From assembly GCA_905215505.1 (NCBI GenBank), contig CAJMPU010000002.1, forward strand, positions 83,830 through 147,829: a stretch of 64,000 nt of DNA, read 5' to 3'. Source of the stretch: an uncultured bacterium (lineage in GTDB: Bacteria > Actinomycetota > Coriobacteriia > Coriobacteriales > Coriobacteriaceae). Position numbers and translations under genes: made by a program. A model generated the notes under the pieces. It had not been told where the DNA came from and did not search any database. It worked only from the letters and a program-made list of their open reading frames with translations. Positions 45,314 through 54,148 of this stretch are shown here, in pieces (position 1 is the stretch's first letter; each line of letters begins with the position of its first letter).

Positions 45314-47311
45314 ATGGCAAAAAACACCGCAAACTATGGTAACGACAGTATTCGTCAGCTCAAGGACGAGGAGCGCGTACGCCTGCGCCCCGCCGTCATC
45401 TTTGGCTCGGACGGGCTCGACGGCTGCGCGCATGCCGCCTTCGAGATCCTGTCCAACGCCGTTGACGAGGCGCGCCAGGGCTACGGCAAGCTCATCACCC
45501 TTACCGCCTTTCGCGATGGCTCTATCCAGGTAGAGGATAACGGCCGTGGCTGCCCGCTCGACTGGAACCCTTCCGAAAAGCGCTTTAACTGGGAACTCGT
45601 CTTTTGCGAGCTCTACGCCGGCGGCAAATACAATAACAACCAGGGCGGCGACTACGACTTCTCGCTCGGCACCAACGGCCTGGGCTCCTGCGCGACCCAG
45701 TACGCTTCCGAATACATGGACGTCACGGTTTGGCGCGACGGCAACAAGTACTCCCTGCACTTTAAGAAGGGCAAGGTCGTCGGTGCCAAAAAGAAGGCAC
45801 TCGAGATTGAGCCCAGCGACGAGAACCACACCGGCACCACCATCAAGTGGCGCCCCGATCTTGAGGTCTTTACCTCCATCAGCATTCCCCACGATTGGTA
45901 TCGCGAGACCATGCGCCGCCAGGCCGTGGTCAATGCCAACGTGACCTTCCGTCTGCGTATCGAGGGCGACGATGGCGAGTTTTCCGAAGAGGACTTCTGC
46001 TATCCCAAGGGCATCGAGGACTATGTGCTCGAGAAGGTCGGTACCGACTACCTTACTGAGCCCTTCTTTATCGAGGCCGACCGCCGCGGTCGCGACCGCG
46101 AGGACCTGCCCGACTACAACGTAAAGATCACCGCGTGCATGTGCTTCTCGCGCACCTTCATGATGCAGGAGTACTACCACAACTCGTCATGGCTCGAGAA
46201 CGGCGGCTCGCCCGAGAAGGCGGCCCGCAGTGCTCTGACCAGCGCCATCGATGCTTACATTAAGCAACAGGGCAAGTACAACAAAAACGAGAGCGGTATC
46301 AAATGGCAGGACGTCCAGGACTGCCTGGTGCTGGTGACCAACTGCTTCTCCACCCAGACGTCCTACGAAAACCAGACTAAGAAGGCCATCAACAACCGCT
46401 TTATCCAGCAGGCCATGACCGCCTTCTTTAAGGAGCGCCTTTCGACCTACCTGATCGAGAACAAAGACGCCGCCAATAAGATCATGGAGCAGGTGCTCAT
46501 CAACAAGCGCTCGCGCGAGAATGCCGAGAAGACCCGCCAGAGCATCAAGACCAACCTGCAGCAGAAGACCGACATGGCCAACCGCGTGCAAAAGTTCATC
46601 GATTGCCGCTCCAAGGACAAGAGCCGCCGCGAGATCTACATCGTAGAGGGCGACTCGGCAGCAGGCGCCATCCGCACGTCGCGCGATGCCGAGTTCCAGG
46701 GTGTTATGCCCGTCCGCGGCAAGATCCTCAATTGCCTGAAGGAGGACTATCCGCGCATCTTTAAGTCCGACATCATCATGGACCTTATGCGCGTGCTGGG
46801 CTGCGGCGTGGAGATCAAGGACAAGCGCATCAAGAACCTTGGTGCCTTTGACCTGGACAACCTCAACTGGAACAAGGTCATCATCTGTACGGACGCCGAC
46901 GTCGACGGCTACCACATCCGCACGCTCGTGCTCACCATGCTCTACCGCCTGGTGCCCACACTTATCGACGAGGGCTACGTGTATATCGCCGAGTCGCCGC
47001 TCTACGAGATCAACTGCAAAGAGAAGACCTACTTTGCCTACACCGAGCTCGAGAAGAACGGCATCCTCAAGGAGATCGGCGACCAGAAGTGCTCCATCAA
47101 CCGCTCCAAGGGTCTTGGTGAGAACGATCCGGACATGATGTGGCTCACCACCATGAACCCCGAGACGCGCCGTCTGATCAAGGTGGAGCCCGAGGACGTC
47201 ACCAAGATGGAAACCATGTTCAACCTGTTGCTGGGCAACGACGAGGCGGGCCGCAAGCGCCATATCTCCGAGCACGGCAAGGAATACCTGGACCAGCTGG
47301 ACCTGCAATAG
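45314..47311 (+). CDS. parE: Type II topoisomerase subunit B (ParE/GyrB-like)
   Basis: 665 residues. GHKL ATPase: SNAVDEARQGYG, VEDNGRGCP and LGTNGLGSCATQY; then the transducer domain, TOPRIM with IVEGDSAAG and the metal-binding DADVDGYHIRTL, then the GyrB-type stretch RSKGLGENDPDMMWLTTMNPE. Length fits ParE rather than gyrase B with inserts. The sequence is divergent from textbook ParE. Start at 45314 (MAKNTANYG); an ATG at 45275 is possible, with AAAGGAG between them. The A subunit follows after 45 bases. The pair may be a second topoisomerase in addition to gyrase. A LexA box stands upstream. Confidence 0.87.
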   Translation: MAKNTANYGNDSIRQLKDEERVRLRPAVIFGSDGLDGCAHAAFEILSNAVDEARQGYGKLITLTAFRDGSIQVEDNGRGCPLDWNPSEKRFNWELVFCELYAGGKYNNNQGGDYDFSLGTNGLGSCATQYASEYMDVTVWRDGNKYSLHFKKGKVVGAKKKALEIEPSDENHTGTTIKWRPDLEVFTSISIPHDWYRETMRRQAVVNANVTFRLRIEGDDGEFSEEDFCYPKGIEDYVLEKVGTDYLTEPFFIEADRRGRDREDLPDYNVKITACMCFSRTFMMQEYYHNSSWLENGGSPEKAARSALTSAIDAYIKQQGKYNKNESGIKWQDVQDCLVLVTNCFSTQTSYENQTKKAINNRFIQQAMTAFFKERLSTYLIENKDAANKIMEQVLINKRSRENAEKTRQSIKTNLQQKTDMANRVQKFIDCRSKDKSRREIYIVEGDSAAGAIRTSRDAEFQGVMPVRGKILNCLKEDYPRIFKSDIIMDLMRVLGCGVEIKDKRIKNLGAFDLDNLNWNKVIICTDADVDGYHIRTLVLTMLYRLVPTLIDEGYVYIAESPLYEINCKEKTYFAYTELEKNGILKEIGDQKCSINRSKGLGENDPDMMWLTTMNPETRRLIKVEPEDVTKMETMFNLLLGNDEAGRKRHISEHGKEYLDQLDLQ

Positions 47312-47356
47312 CAGCAAATCGATAACGACGGCCCATAAGAAGTTCAAGAGGAAATC

Positions 47357-49597
47357 GTGGCAAAGAAGAAGACGAAGAACCAGCCAAAGAAAAAGCAGGT
47401 CAACGCCGAGAACGTCATCGGCCTGCACTCCGAGGTCACCGACCAGCCGATCACGCAGACGCTCGAGGTCAACTACATGCCCTACGCCATGAGCGTCAAC
47501 GTCTCGCGCGCATTCCCCGAGATCGACGGCTTTAAGCCCTCGCACCGCAAGCTGCTCTACACTATGTACAAGATGGGCCTGCTCAAGGGCGAGCGCCAAA
47601 AGAGCGCCAACATCGTGGGCCAGACCATGAAGCTCAACCCGCACGGCGATGCCGCGATCTACGAGACGATGGTGCGCCTGGCGACGGGCAACGAAGCGCT
47701 GCTTGCCCCCTTCGTGGAGTCGAAGGGCAACTTTGGCAAGTACTATTCGGGCGACCTGAGCTACGCCGCCTCGCGTTATACCGAGGCCAAGCTCTCCCCC
47801 ATCAGCGCCGAGATCTTCAAGGACATCGACAAGGACCCGGTCGACTTCGTCGACAGCTACGACGGCGCCATGAAGGAGCCGCGCCTGCTGCCCACCACGT
47901 TCCCCAACATCCTCGTCTCGGCCAACAAGGGCATCGGCGTCGCCATGGCGTCCGACATTTGCGGCTTCAACCTCAACGAGGTCTGCACCGCTACGATGCA
48001 CTACCTGCAGGATCCCGACTGCGACCTGCTCGAATATATGCCCATGCCCGACTTCTCGACCGGCGGCGAGATCATCTACCGCCGCGAGGAGATGGAGAAG
48101 ATTATCGAGACCGGCCTGGGCAGTTTCCAGATTCGCTCCCGCTGGCGCTGGATTCCCGAAGAGCGCATCATCGAGGTGTACGAGATCCCCTACACCACCA
48201 AGACCGATGTCATCATCGAGCGCATCGTCAAGCTCTCCAAGGAGGGCAAGGTCAAGGAGATCGCTGACATCCGCGACGAGACCGACCTCTCGGGCCTGCG
48301 CATCGCCATCGACCTTAAGCGCGGTGTCGACCCCGACAAGCTCATGGCCAAGCTCTATCGCTCGACCACGCTGCAGGACTCGTTCTCGTGCAACTTTAAC
48401 GTGCTCGTCGACGGCTATCCCCGTGTTATGGGCGTGCGCCAGATCCTGCACGAGTGGGTCCAGTGGCGTATTGAGTCCACGCGTCGCCGCATTAACTTTG
48501 ACCTGGGCAAAAAGTCCGAGCGCCTGCACCTGCTGCACGGCCTCGAGGCGATCCTGCTCGATATCGACAAGGCTATCGCCATCATCCGCGGCACCAAGCT
48601 CGAGGCTGAGGTTGTACCCAACCTTATGAGGGGTTTCGACATCGACGAGACCCAGGCCGAGTTTGTCGCCGAGCTCAAGCTCCGCAACATCAACGAGGAG
48701 TACATCCTCAACCGCACCAAGGACATTGCCAAGCTCGAGGGCGAGATTGCCGAGCTTGAGGAGATCCTCTCCAGTGAGAAGAACATCAAGAAGGTCATCA
48801 GCGACGAGCTGGCCGCGGTCAACAAAAAGTACGTGATGCCGCGCCGCACGGGCAGGATCGAGCCCCATGAGGTTATCGAGGTAAGCTTGGAGCCCGAGGT
48901 CGAGGAGTACCCGGTCACCATCATGCTCTCGCGCGATGGCTACCTTAAGAAGATGACAGACCGCGTGCTTAAGAAGGCCGCCACGCTCAAGTACAAGGAC
49001 GGCGACAAACCCTTTATCGAGTTCCCGTCCTCCAACACGCACGAGCTGCTGGTCTTTACCAACAAGAGCCAGGTGTACAAGTGCAAGGTCGCGGCGTTTG
49101 AGGACACCAAGTCGGCCCAGCTGGGCTCGTACCTGCCCACCGATCTCGAGATGGAACCCGACGAGAACGTCATCTGGGTCATCGACCCCGAGGATTACAA
49201 GGCCGACGTGCTGTTTGTCTTTGAGAACGGCCGCGTGGTCCGCGTCGCACTTGCCGGATACGTCACCAAGACCAACCGCAAGCGTCTGAAGAACGCAATC
49301 TACAGCGGCAGCAAGCTGCTATATGCCCAGGTGCTCAAGGAAGACCGCGACCTCGCGCTGGTCTCGAGCGACTACCGCCTGATGAACTTCAACACGTCGC
49401 TGCTCAAGACCAAGACGACCACCAACACGCAGGGCGTCCAGGCCTTCACCGCCAAGAAAGGCCGCTCGGTCACCACGGTGGGCACGACCGAGGAGATTCT
49501 TGGCGCCGGCGTCTCGGCCGAGAAGTTCACCGCGCAGAGCCTGCCCTCCGCCGGCGCCCTCATGAAGGAAAATGACATGCCGAGTTTGTTTGACTAG
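47357..49597 (+). CDS. parC: Type II topoisomerase subunit A (ParC/GyrA-like)
   Basis: 746 residues from a GTG with AGAGGAAA upstream. A Lys-rich N-terminus, then the breakage-reunion domain: VNYMPYAMSVNVSRAFPEIDGFKPSHRKLLY, NPHGDAAIYETM and the active Tyr in ASRYTEAKLSP, then EPRLLPTTFPNILVSANKGIGVAMA. A coiled-coil tower region (about 400-520) and a C-terminal beta-propeller-like domain with sequence too divergent for the GyrA box. It pairs with the preceding B subunit. Length fits ParC. An intrinsic terminator (49635-49684) ends the operon. Confidence 0.87.
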   Translation: MAKKKTKNQPKKKQVNAENVIGLHSEVTDQPITQTLEVNYMPYAMSVNVSRAFPEIDGFKPSHRKLLYTMYKMGLLKGERQKSANIVGQTMKLNPHGDAAIYETMVRLATGNEALLAPFVESKGNFGKYYSGDLSYAASRYTEAKLSPISAEIFKDIDKDPVDFVDSYDGAMKEPRLLPTTFPNILVSANKGIGVAMASDICGFNLNEVCTATMHYLQDPDCDLLEYMPMPDFSTGGEIIYRREEMEKIIETGLGSFQIRSRWRWIPEERIIEVYEIPYTTKTDVIIERIVKLSKEGKVKEIADIRDETDLSGLRIAIDLKRGVDPDKLMAKLYRSTTLQDSFSCNFNVLVDGYPRVMGVRQILHEWVQWRIESTRRRINFDLGKKSERLHLLHGLEAILLDIDKAIAIIRGTKLEAEVVPNLMRGFDIDETQAEFVAELKLRNINEEYILNRTKDIAKLEGEIAELEEILSSEKNIKKVISDELAAVNKKYVMPRRTGRIEPHEVIEVSLEPEVEEYPVTIMLSRDGYLKKMTDRVLKKAATLKYKDGDKPFIEFPSSNTHELLVFTNKSQVYKCKVAAFEDTKSAQLGSYLPTDLEMEPDENVIWVIDPEDYKADVLFVFENGRVVRVALAGYVTKTNRKRLKNAIYSGSKLLYAQVLKEDRDLALVSSDYRLMNFNTSLLKTKTTTNTQGVQAFTAKKGRSVTTVGTTEEILGAGVSAEKFTAQSLPSAGALMKENDMPSLFD

Positions 49598-49634
49598 GTA
49601 CCACGGCAACGAGATCGTTAGATACTTCGCAAAG

Positions 49635-49684
49635 CGACGAGGCCCGGAACGCAACGGCATTGCGCCCGGGACTCGTCGTTTTTC
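49635..49684 (+). terminator. Terminator of the topoisomerase operon
   Basis: A stem CGACGAGGCCCGG/CCCGGGACTCGTCG with an internal mismatch and a further inner stem lies about 35 bases after the stop and is followed by TTTTT. Confidence 0.88.
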
Positions 49685-49694
49685 TTCTCAACTA

Positions 49695-49743
49695 TTTTTT
49701 AACGCAGATAAATTGATTTCTGCTTATTTTTCTGCGTAAAAAA
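49695..49743. repeat. AT-rich inverted repeat ahead of the iteron-like repeats
   Basis: TTTTTTAACGCAGA is matched by TCTGCGTAAAAAA about 22 bases later. It is followed by the 19-bp repeats at 49781. Confidence 0.7.
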
Positions 49744-49780
49744 TGTCAGCGTCACTACTTCGATGCCCTTTGGTCAGTCG

Positions 49781-49836
49781 TTAGCAAAACTTGCAAAAGT
49801 TAGCAAAACTTGCAAAAATTAGCAAAACCTGCAAAG
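49781..49836 (+). repeat. Three direct 19-bp repeats before the AAA ATPase gene
   Basis: TTAGCAAAACTTGCAAAAG, TTAGCAAAACTTGCAAAAA and TTAGCAAAACCTGCAAAGG begin at 49781, 49800 and 49819, with an exact 19-base period. The third copy merges into the ribosome binding site (AAAGGAG), so a bound protein would block translation or transcription. Confidence 0.9.
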
Positions 49837-49844
49837 GAGCTACC

Positions 49845-50939
49845 ATGGAGTACAGCAAGAACCCCTTTACCCCAACATTTGGAAGCGTCCCTCCCTTTCT
49901 AGCGGGTCGCGAGCATATCCTGCGCGACATCAACCGTGGCTTTATCAACGGCCCAGGAGATCCCAACCTGTCGACCATTTTTACTGGCGCAAGGGGAACG
50001 GGCAAGACGGCACTTCTCTCGCTCCTTTCAGAAACGGCGCTTGAACACGACTGGATCGCAGCAAATGTCTCCGCCATGCCAGGCATGCTCGAAGATATTA
50101 TCGAGCGAACCAAAGAAGCCGCAGATAGCTACCTCTCACAGCCTCACGCGCGCATAAACGGTGTTCAAATTGGCCCAGTGGGCATCGATTGGACATACGC
50201 TCAAGAGGCTCAGGGCAACTGGCGCACGCGCATGAATGGCATCTTTAAGCAACTCGAAAAACATGACATCGGACTTCTCATCACCATCGATGAAGTCACC
50301 GTCGATCTCGAAGAAATGCTTCAATTTGCCTCTGTTTACCAGCACTTTGTACGCGAAGGTAAAAAAGTTGCCCTACTCATGGCAGGACTGCCCTACAAAG
50401 TATCGGCGTTGCTACGTAACGATTCCGTCTCGTTCCTCAGACGCTCCCAGTATCATCAGCTGGGACGAATCACTGATGTTGAGATTGCAAATGCATTTCG
50501 TAAAACCATTGAAGCAGGAGGACGCTCAATCACGCCAGAAGCGCTCGAGGATGCCGTGAAGGCCGTCGACGGATTTCCCTACATGATGCAGCTCGTCGGA
50601 TATCGCACTTGGGATGTTTCGGAAAACTCGCCCCAAATCAGTACATCCGATGTCCAGCAGGGTTCTCTGCTTGCCCGTATGGAGCTGCGCGATCGTATTC
50701 TCGAAACGACCTATCAGGAGCTTTCCGATAAAGACATTGAGTTTTTGCTCGCGATGCTGCCCGATTCTGGCCCCAGCAGGGTCTCGGAGATAGCCAAACG
50801 CATGGGCGTCGCCAGCAACTACGCAAGCCAATACAAACGCCGCCTCCTCGAGGACGGCGTTATCGGGGAACGTGGACGTGGCCTCGTCGGCTTCGACATC
50901 CCCGCGTTCAGGGAATTCTTGAACGAGAAGGCGTTTTAG
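49845..50939 (+). CDS. AAA ATPase of the archaeal ORC/Cdc6-like P-loop type
   Basis: 364 residues from an ATG with AAAGGAG 5 bases upstream. Starts MEYSKNPFTPTFGSVPPFLAGR, then Walker A FTGARGTGKTALL (about residues 46-58) and Walker B LLITIDEV, with a sensor-like stretch and a winged-helix C-terminus (about 290-360). The layout is that of the AAA_16 / archaeal ATPase group with a DNA-binding end, used in regulators and replication-like proteins. Three direct 19-bp repeats and an AT-rich inverted repeat precede it and overlap its RBS. I do not know its function; autoregulation at the repeats is my inference. Confidence 0.85.
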   Translation: MEYSKNPFTPTFGSVPPFLAGREHILRDINRGFINGPGDPNLSTIFTGARGTGKTALLSLLSETALEHDWIAANVSAMPGMLEDIIERTKEAADSYLSQPHARINGVQIGPVGIDWTYAQEAQGNWRTRMNGIFKQLEKHDIGLLITIDEVTVDLEEMLQFASVYQHFVREGKKVALLMAGLPYKVSALLRNDSVSFLRRSQYHQLGRITDVEIANAFRKTIEAGGRSITPEALEDAVKAVDGFPYMMQLVGYRTWDVSENSPQISTSDVQQGSLLARMELRDRILETTYQELSDKDIEFLLAMLPDSGPSRVSEIAKRMGVASNYASQYKRRLLEDGVIGERGRGLVGFDIPAFREFLNEKAF

Positions 50940-50969
50940 CACACCGGAATTGTCCGCGGGAGCATCGTT

Positions 50970-51034
50970 GCATGGCAATCAGCAATCCTCTTGGTAAGGG
51001 CAGCAAGCATTTCCGCTTGTGCTGATTGCCATGC
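50970..51034. terminator. Inverted repeat between convergent ATPase and flavoprotein genes
   Basis: 15-base arms GCATGGCAATCAGCA/TGCTGATTGCCATGC surround a centre that also folds (AGCAAGC...GCTTGTGCT). It could terminate both genes; no T run is seen. Confidence 0.5.
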
Positions 51035-51047
51035 GCTCCTCTTGTCC

Positions 51048-51578
51048 TTAGGCGAGCTTGCGAGCGAGCTCTCGCACCTTTTCCAGCTTGGGCGATGATA
51101 CCATGCTGTCGCGCTCGGTCATACCGCTGATGGTGACAATGCCCTGGTCCTCCCACTTGCAGTACGCGCAGGTTGACTTGTACATGGCGATCGCCGCGTC
51201 ATAGACGCCCTGGCTGTGGCTATCGAGCAGAAGGGCCGTCTTGGTGAACGGGAATCCCGTGGCACCGAAAGCGTACAGACGGTCGATGGCGGCCTTTTCC
51301 TGCGCGGTGATATCGAACCAGTAGATAGGCGAAGCAAAGACGACCATATCTGCATCTTTCAGCGACTCGATCACGTTGGCCATGTCATCCTTCTGCACGC
51401 AGACGCCCCCATGGGCGAAGCAGTACTGGCATCCCAAGCAGCCGGCGATCTTCTTGCTGGCAACGCGAACGACCTCAACCGTATTACCGCCCTCACGCGC
51501 GGTCTCGGCAAACACCTCGACCATGGTATCGGTATTGGCGCCCTTACGCGGGCTGCCGCTCAATACAACGATATTCAT
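51048..51578 (-). CDS. NADPH-dependent FMN reductase family protein (A)
   Basis: 176 residues. Flavodoxin-like fold with phosphate loop VVLSGSPRKGANTDTM, the C-x-x-C pair GCLGCQYC, then VVFASPIYWF and DRLYAF. This iron-sulfur-flavoprotein-like group (with cysteines but without a full 4Fe-4S motif) handles multimeric flavin proteins or quinones. GAGAGGG precedes the ATG. A second member of the family is encoded at 59023. Its neighbour on the right is the sirtuin region; no connection is evident. Confidence 0.88.
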   Translation of the reverse strand: MNIVVLSGSPRKGANTDTMVEVFAETAREGGNTVEVVRVASKKIAGCLGCQYCFAHGGVCVQKDDMANVIESLKDADMVVFASPIYWFDITAQEKAAIDRLYAFGATGFPFTKTALLLDSHSQGVYDAAIAMYKSTCAYCKWEDQGIVTISGMTERDSMVSSPKLEKVRELARKLA

Positions 51579-51785
51579 AGGATTCCCTCTCCTTCATGCT
51601 GCAGGCGCGCGGCATGTTTTTTGTAACCAAAACGAATGGAGTTAATCAATCGCCAGCAGACCATATCTCTTGTTCAAGTTCCCTAGAGAAGCTCAAAACG
51701 ATTGCGATTGCCTCATACAACATCGAAAACCAAAGAGGGGCCATAGCAACGTCGCCTGCCTGAAATGGCCTGCGGTCAAAATCAA

Positions 51786-52337
51786 CTACAGGGGATCGTG
51801 ACGAGCCGATACCGCCCGCATGCCCCCTTCGGAATAGGCGCTGAGCAGCTCCTGAGCGTGGGCAAACTCGGGCCCTCGCCTCCAACCGAGCAGGCGGTTG
51901 ACCGCGAGATTTCCCTGGACGTTGTGGACGAAGAGCAGATAGGCGTCCTCGCGCGAAAGCCCAGTCTCCTCCATGATCGAGGGAACCATCTGCTCGGCGC
52001 CGCGCTCGACGACGCGCTGTGCCACCCGGGCGTACGCGTCGTCATCCGAGTAGAGCAGATAATAGTCATCGTTTGCCGGCGGGCGCTGGCAGAGGGCACC
52101 CGCCTCCGTTCCCTCGAGCGGCGGCACCGCCGTCAGGGCCTCGTCGATAAGCGCGTCGAGCAGGGCGAACTTGTCCTCGTAGTGCAGATAGAACGTGCCG
52201 CGGTTGATATCGGCGCGGCGGCAGATATCCGCTACCGTCATCTTCGCGAAGCCGACCTCGGCCAGCAGCGCGAAGAACGCCTCCCGTATGACCGAGAGTG
52301 TATAGCGTCGGCGACGATCGATCTTCCCCGCTTCCAT
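51786..52337 (-). CDS. TetR family regulator of the sirtuin operon
   Basis: 183 residues from an ATG with GGAGGGG 4 bases upstream (a longer in-frame start is possible). N-terminal HTH: KIDRRRRYTLSVIREAFFALLAEVGFAKMTVADICRRADINRGTFYLHYEDKFAL. The C-terminal ligand domain is a TetR_C type with NVQGNLAVNRLLG. It is divergent from the sirtuin trio and an imperfect palindrome (TATAGACA...TGTTTATA) overlaps the presumed sirtuin promoter, so it probably represses that operon. A damaged duplicate lies at 55068-55363. Confidence 0.9.
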   Translation of the reverse strand: MEAGKIDRRRRYTLSVIREAFFALLAEVGFAKMTVADICRRADINRGTFYLHYEDKFALLDALIDEALTAVPPLEGTEAGALCQRPPANDDYYLLYSDDDAYARVAQRVVERGAEQMVPSIMEETGLSREDAYLLFVHNVQGNLAVNRLLGWRRGPEFAHAQELLSAYSEGGMRAVSARHDPL

Positions 52338-52441
52338 TACCCCTCCAATTGCAACGCTCGACAATGCCCGGCAAACGCTCGTTTATCGACAGCAGGCCGA
52401 AGCTGTTCATTGCTCTTAAGCAAATCGACATGGATACTTTT

Positions 52442-52461
52442 TATAGACACCTGTTTATAAT
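52442..52461 (+). promoter_or_regulatory. TetR operator and -10 of the sirtuin operon
   Basis: TATAGACACCTGTTTATA is an 8+2+8 palindrome with one mismatch and overlaps TATAAT at 52456-52461. A similar, slightly degraded site lies at 55469-55486 before the duplicate locus. Confidence 0.7.
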
Positions 52462-52480
52462 AGCTGAAAGAAGGTATCCA

Positions 52481-53446
52481 GTGACCCTGTACGAGCAGCT
52501 CGTTATCGAGCTCACCAACCAATCGTTTTCCCTTCAGGCCGCCTACCGCAGCGGCGGCACGCCCTATGAGCTGAGTGACCGCGAGCCCGAGCCCTACGAC
52601 CAGCAAATCAGGGACTTCGCCCGCATGATCGAGGAAGCCGATTGCGTGCTGGTGGGTGGGGCCTCCGGGCTCTCCGCGGCGGGCGGCGGCGACTTCTATT
52701 ACGAGGACAACGCAACCTATCGCAGGCATTTCGGCAAATTCGCCGAGCGCTACGGTTTCAAGGGCGCTTTCGAGGGGTCGTTCTACCGCTGGCCCACCGC
52801 CGAGGCGCGCTGGGGATACCTCGCCACCTTCCTCGACACCACGCTCAACGCCCCGCTGCGCAAGCCCTACAAGGACCTCGACGCCATTCTCGCCGAGAAG
52901 GATTTCTTCGTGCTCACCACCAACCAGGACACGCAGTTTGTGAAGCTCTACCCCTGGAAGAAGGTGGCAGAGATCCAAGGCGACCACCGCTTCTTTCAGT
53001 GCTCCCGCTGTTGCACCGACGCGGTGTGGGATGCGGTCGAGCCGGTCTCCAACATGGTAGAGGCCATGGGAGACGGCCTTGAGGTTCCGACAGAGCTCGT
53101 GCCGCGCTGCCCGCACTGCGGGGCAGAGGCGTTCCCCTGGGTTCGCGGCTACGGCAACTTCCTGCAGGGCGAGCTCTACGAGGAGCAGTACCGCAAGGTG
53201 TCCGACTGGCTCGACGCGCACGCGCGTCAGAGGATCCTCTTCCTCGAGCTGGGTGTGGGCCGCATGACGCCCGCGTTTATCCAGGAGCCGTTCTGGGCCC
53301 TCACGGCGCAGTTACCGCAGGCCAGCTACATCGCCGTAAACAACAAGACGCAGTTTCTCCCCCGCGCGATCGAGGATCGGGGGCTCGCCGTTCGCGCCGA
53401 CATCGCCGACGTGCTCGCCGACGTGCGCAAGACGCTGGGGAGGTAG
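52481..53446 (+). CDS. SIR2/sirtuin-like protein 1 (class-M-like)
   Basis: 321 residues from a GTG with AAGG upstream. Sirtuin features in order: NAD loop VGGASGLSAAGG (59-69), VLTTNQDTQF (NAD/ribose motif, 144-153), EIQGDHR at the position where the catalytic His-Gly normally stands (Gln166-Gly), zinc cysteines C174, C177 and C210-PHC213, then LELGVG. Catalytic His to Gln is the hallmark of class M sirtuins, ADP-ribosyltransferases. The usual class M neighbours (macrodomain, GcvH-like and lipoate ligase) are missing. First gene of the trio; the second begins 3 bases after its stop. Confidence 0.85.
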   Translation: MTLYEQLVIELTNQSFSLQAAYRSGGTPYELSDREPEPYDQQIRDFARMIEEADCVLVGGASGLSAAGGGDFYYEDNATYRRHFGKFAERYGFKGAFEGSFYRWPTAEARWGYLATFLDTTLNAPLRKPYKDLDAILAEKDFFVLTTNQDTQFVKLYPWKKVAEIQGDHRFFQCSRCCTDAVWDAVEPVSNMVEAMGDGLEVPTELVPRCPHCGAEAFPWVRGYGNFLQGELYEEQYRKVSDWLDAHARQRILFLELGVGRMTPAFIQEPFWALTAQLPQASYIAVNNKTQFLPRAIEDRGLAVRADIADVLADVRKTLGR

Positions 53447-53449
53447 CGC

Positions 53450-54148
53450 ATGGAGACGGCGAAAGCAGTTCGCATAGGCAGGGCGCTAGCCGAAGCGGAT
53501 CTTGTCATCATCGGCGCCAGCAACGGGCTCGACATGGCGGAGGGACTCAACCTCTTTAGCGCCGATGCCCATTTCCGAGAGGCGTACGGCGACCTCGCTC
53601 AGGCCGACGGCATCGGCTGCATACTGCAGGGGCTCGCTTCCCCGGATGCCAGCGTGCGACGCCGATGGGCCGAGCGGTTCCATCAAAAGGAGTATCTCGA
53701 ATATGAGCCCGGCTCGCTCATGAACGGGCTGCGGCGTCTTACGGAGCACGCCGACACCTTCGTGGTCACATGCAACATCGACGGGCACTTCGCGCGCGCC
53801 GGGTTCGACGAGGAGCGCGTGCTCGAGACGGAGGGGAGCATACGCACGTCGATCGACGAGCGGCGTCTCGCCCATCCAGACGCCCTCGCCATGGCCCGGC
53901 TCGAGGAGCTCGAACGCCTTGTGCAAGCCCATCGCAACGGCAGGGTCGCCATCCTCGAACTTGGCGTGGGACTGCACAACGGCGTCATAAAGCGCATGCT
54001 CGCCCAGGTCGCAAGCGCCTGCGAGCACGCCACCTACATCGTGTTCAACTACGGCCAGGCTATGGCGCCCGATGCATCGTGCGAGACGATTCTCGTTGAC
54101 GGCGATATGGCCCCGGCTTTCGAGGAGATCGCCCGATGCCACCCCTAG
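53450..54148 (+). CDS. SIR2/sirtuin-like protein 2, degenerate zinc site
   Basis: 232 residues. A shortened relative of genes 1 and 3. NAD loop IIGASNGLDMAEG (20-32), VVTCNIDGHF in place of TTNQDTQF, and VLETEGSI where Gln-Gly stands in the others, so the catalytic position is Glu. The zinc-binding cysteines are lost (the stretch is replaced by SIDERRLAHP), and the domain is smaller, yet LELGVGLHNGVIKRML is retained. It is probably a sirtuin fold that binds ADP-ribose or NAD, or a non-catalytic partner. It overlaps gene 3 by 13 bases, so the three are translated together. Confidence 0.82.
   Translation: METAKAVRIGRALAEADLVIIGASNGLDMAEGLNLFSADAHFREAYGDLAQADGIGCILQGLASPDASVRRRWAERFHQKEYLEYEPGSLMNGLRRLTEHADTFVVTCNIDGHFARAGFDEERVLETEGSIRTSIDERRLAHPDALAMARLEELERLVQAHRNGRVAILELGVGLHNGVIKRMLAQVASACEHATYIVFNYGQAMAPDASCETILVDGDMAPAFEEIARCHP

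Noticed and set aside
46187..49042. Very long open frame (about 950 codons) on the minus strand opposite the topoisomerase genes
   Set aside because: Its sequence is rich in Leu-Val-Asp-His runs typical of the reverse frame of GC-rich codons, and the plus strand encodes two complete topoisomerase subunits with all motifs.
51646..51885. 79-codon minus-strand frame after the sirtuin regulator
   Set aside because: Overlaps the end of the TetR gene in another frame and has no RBS.
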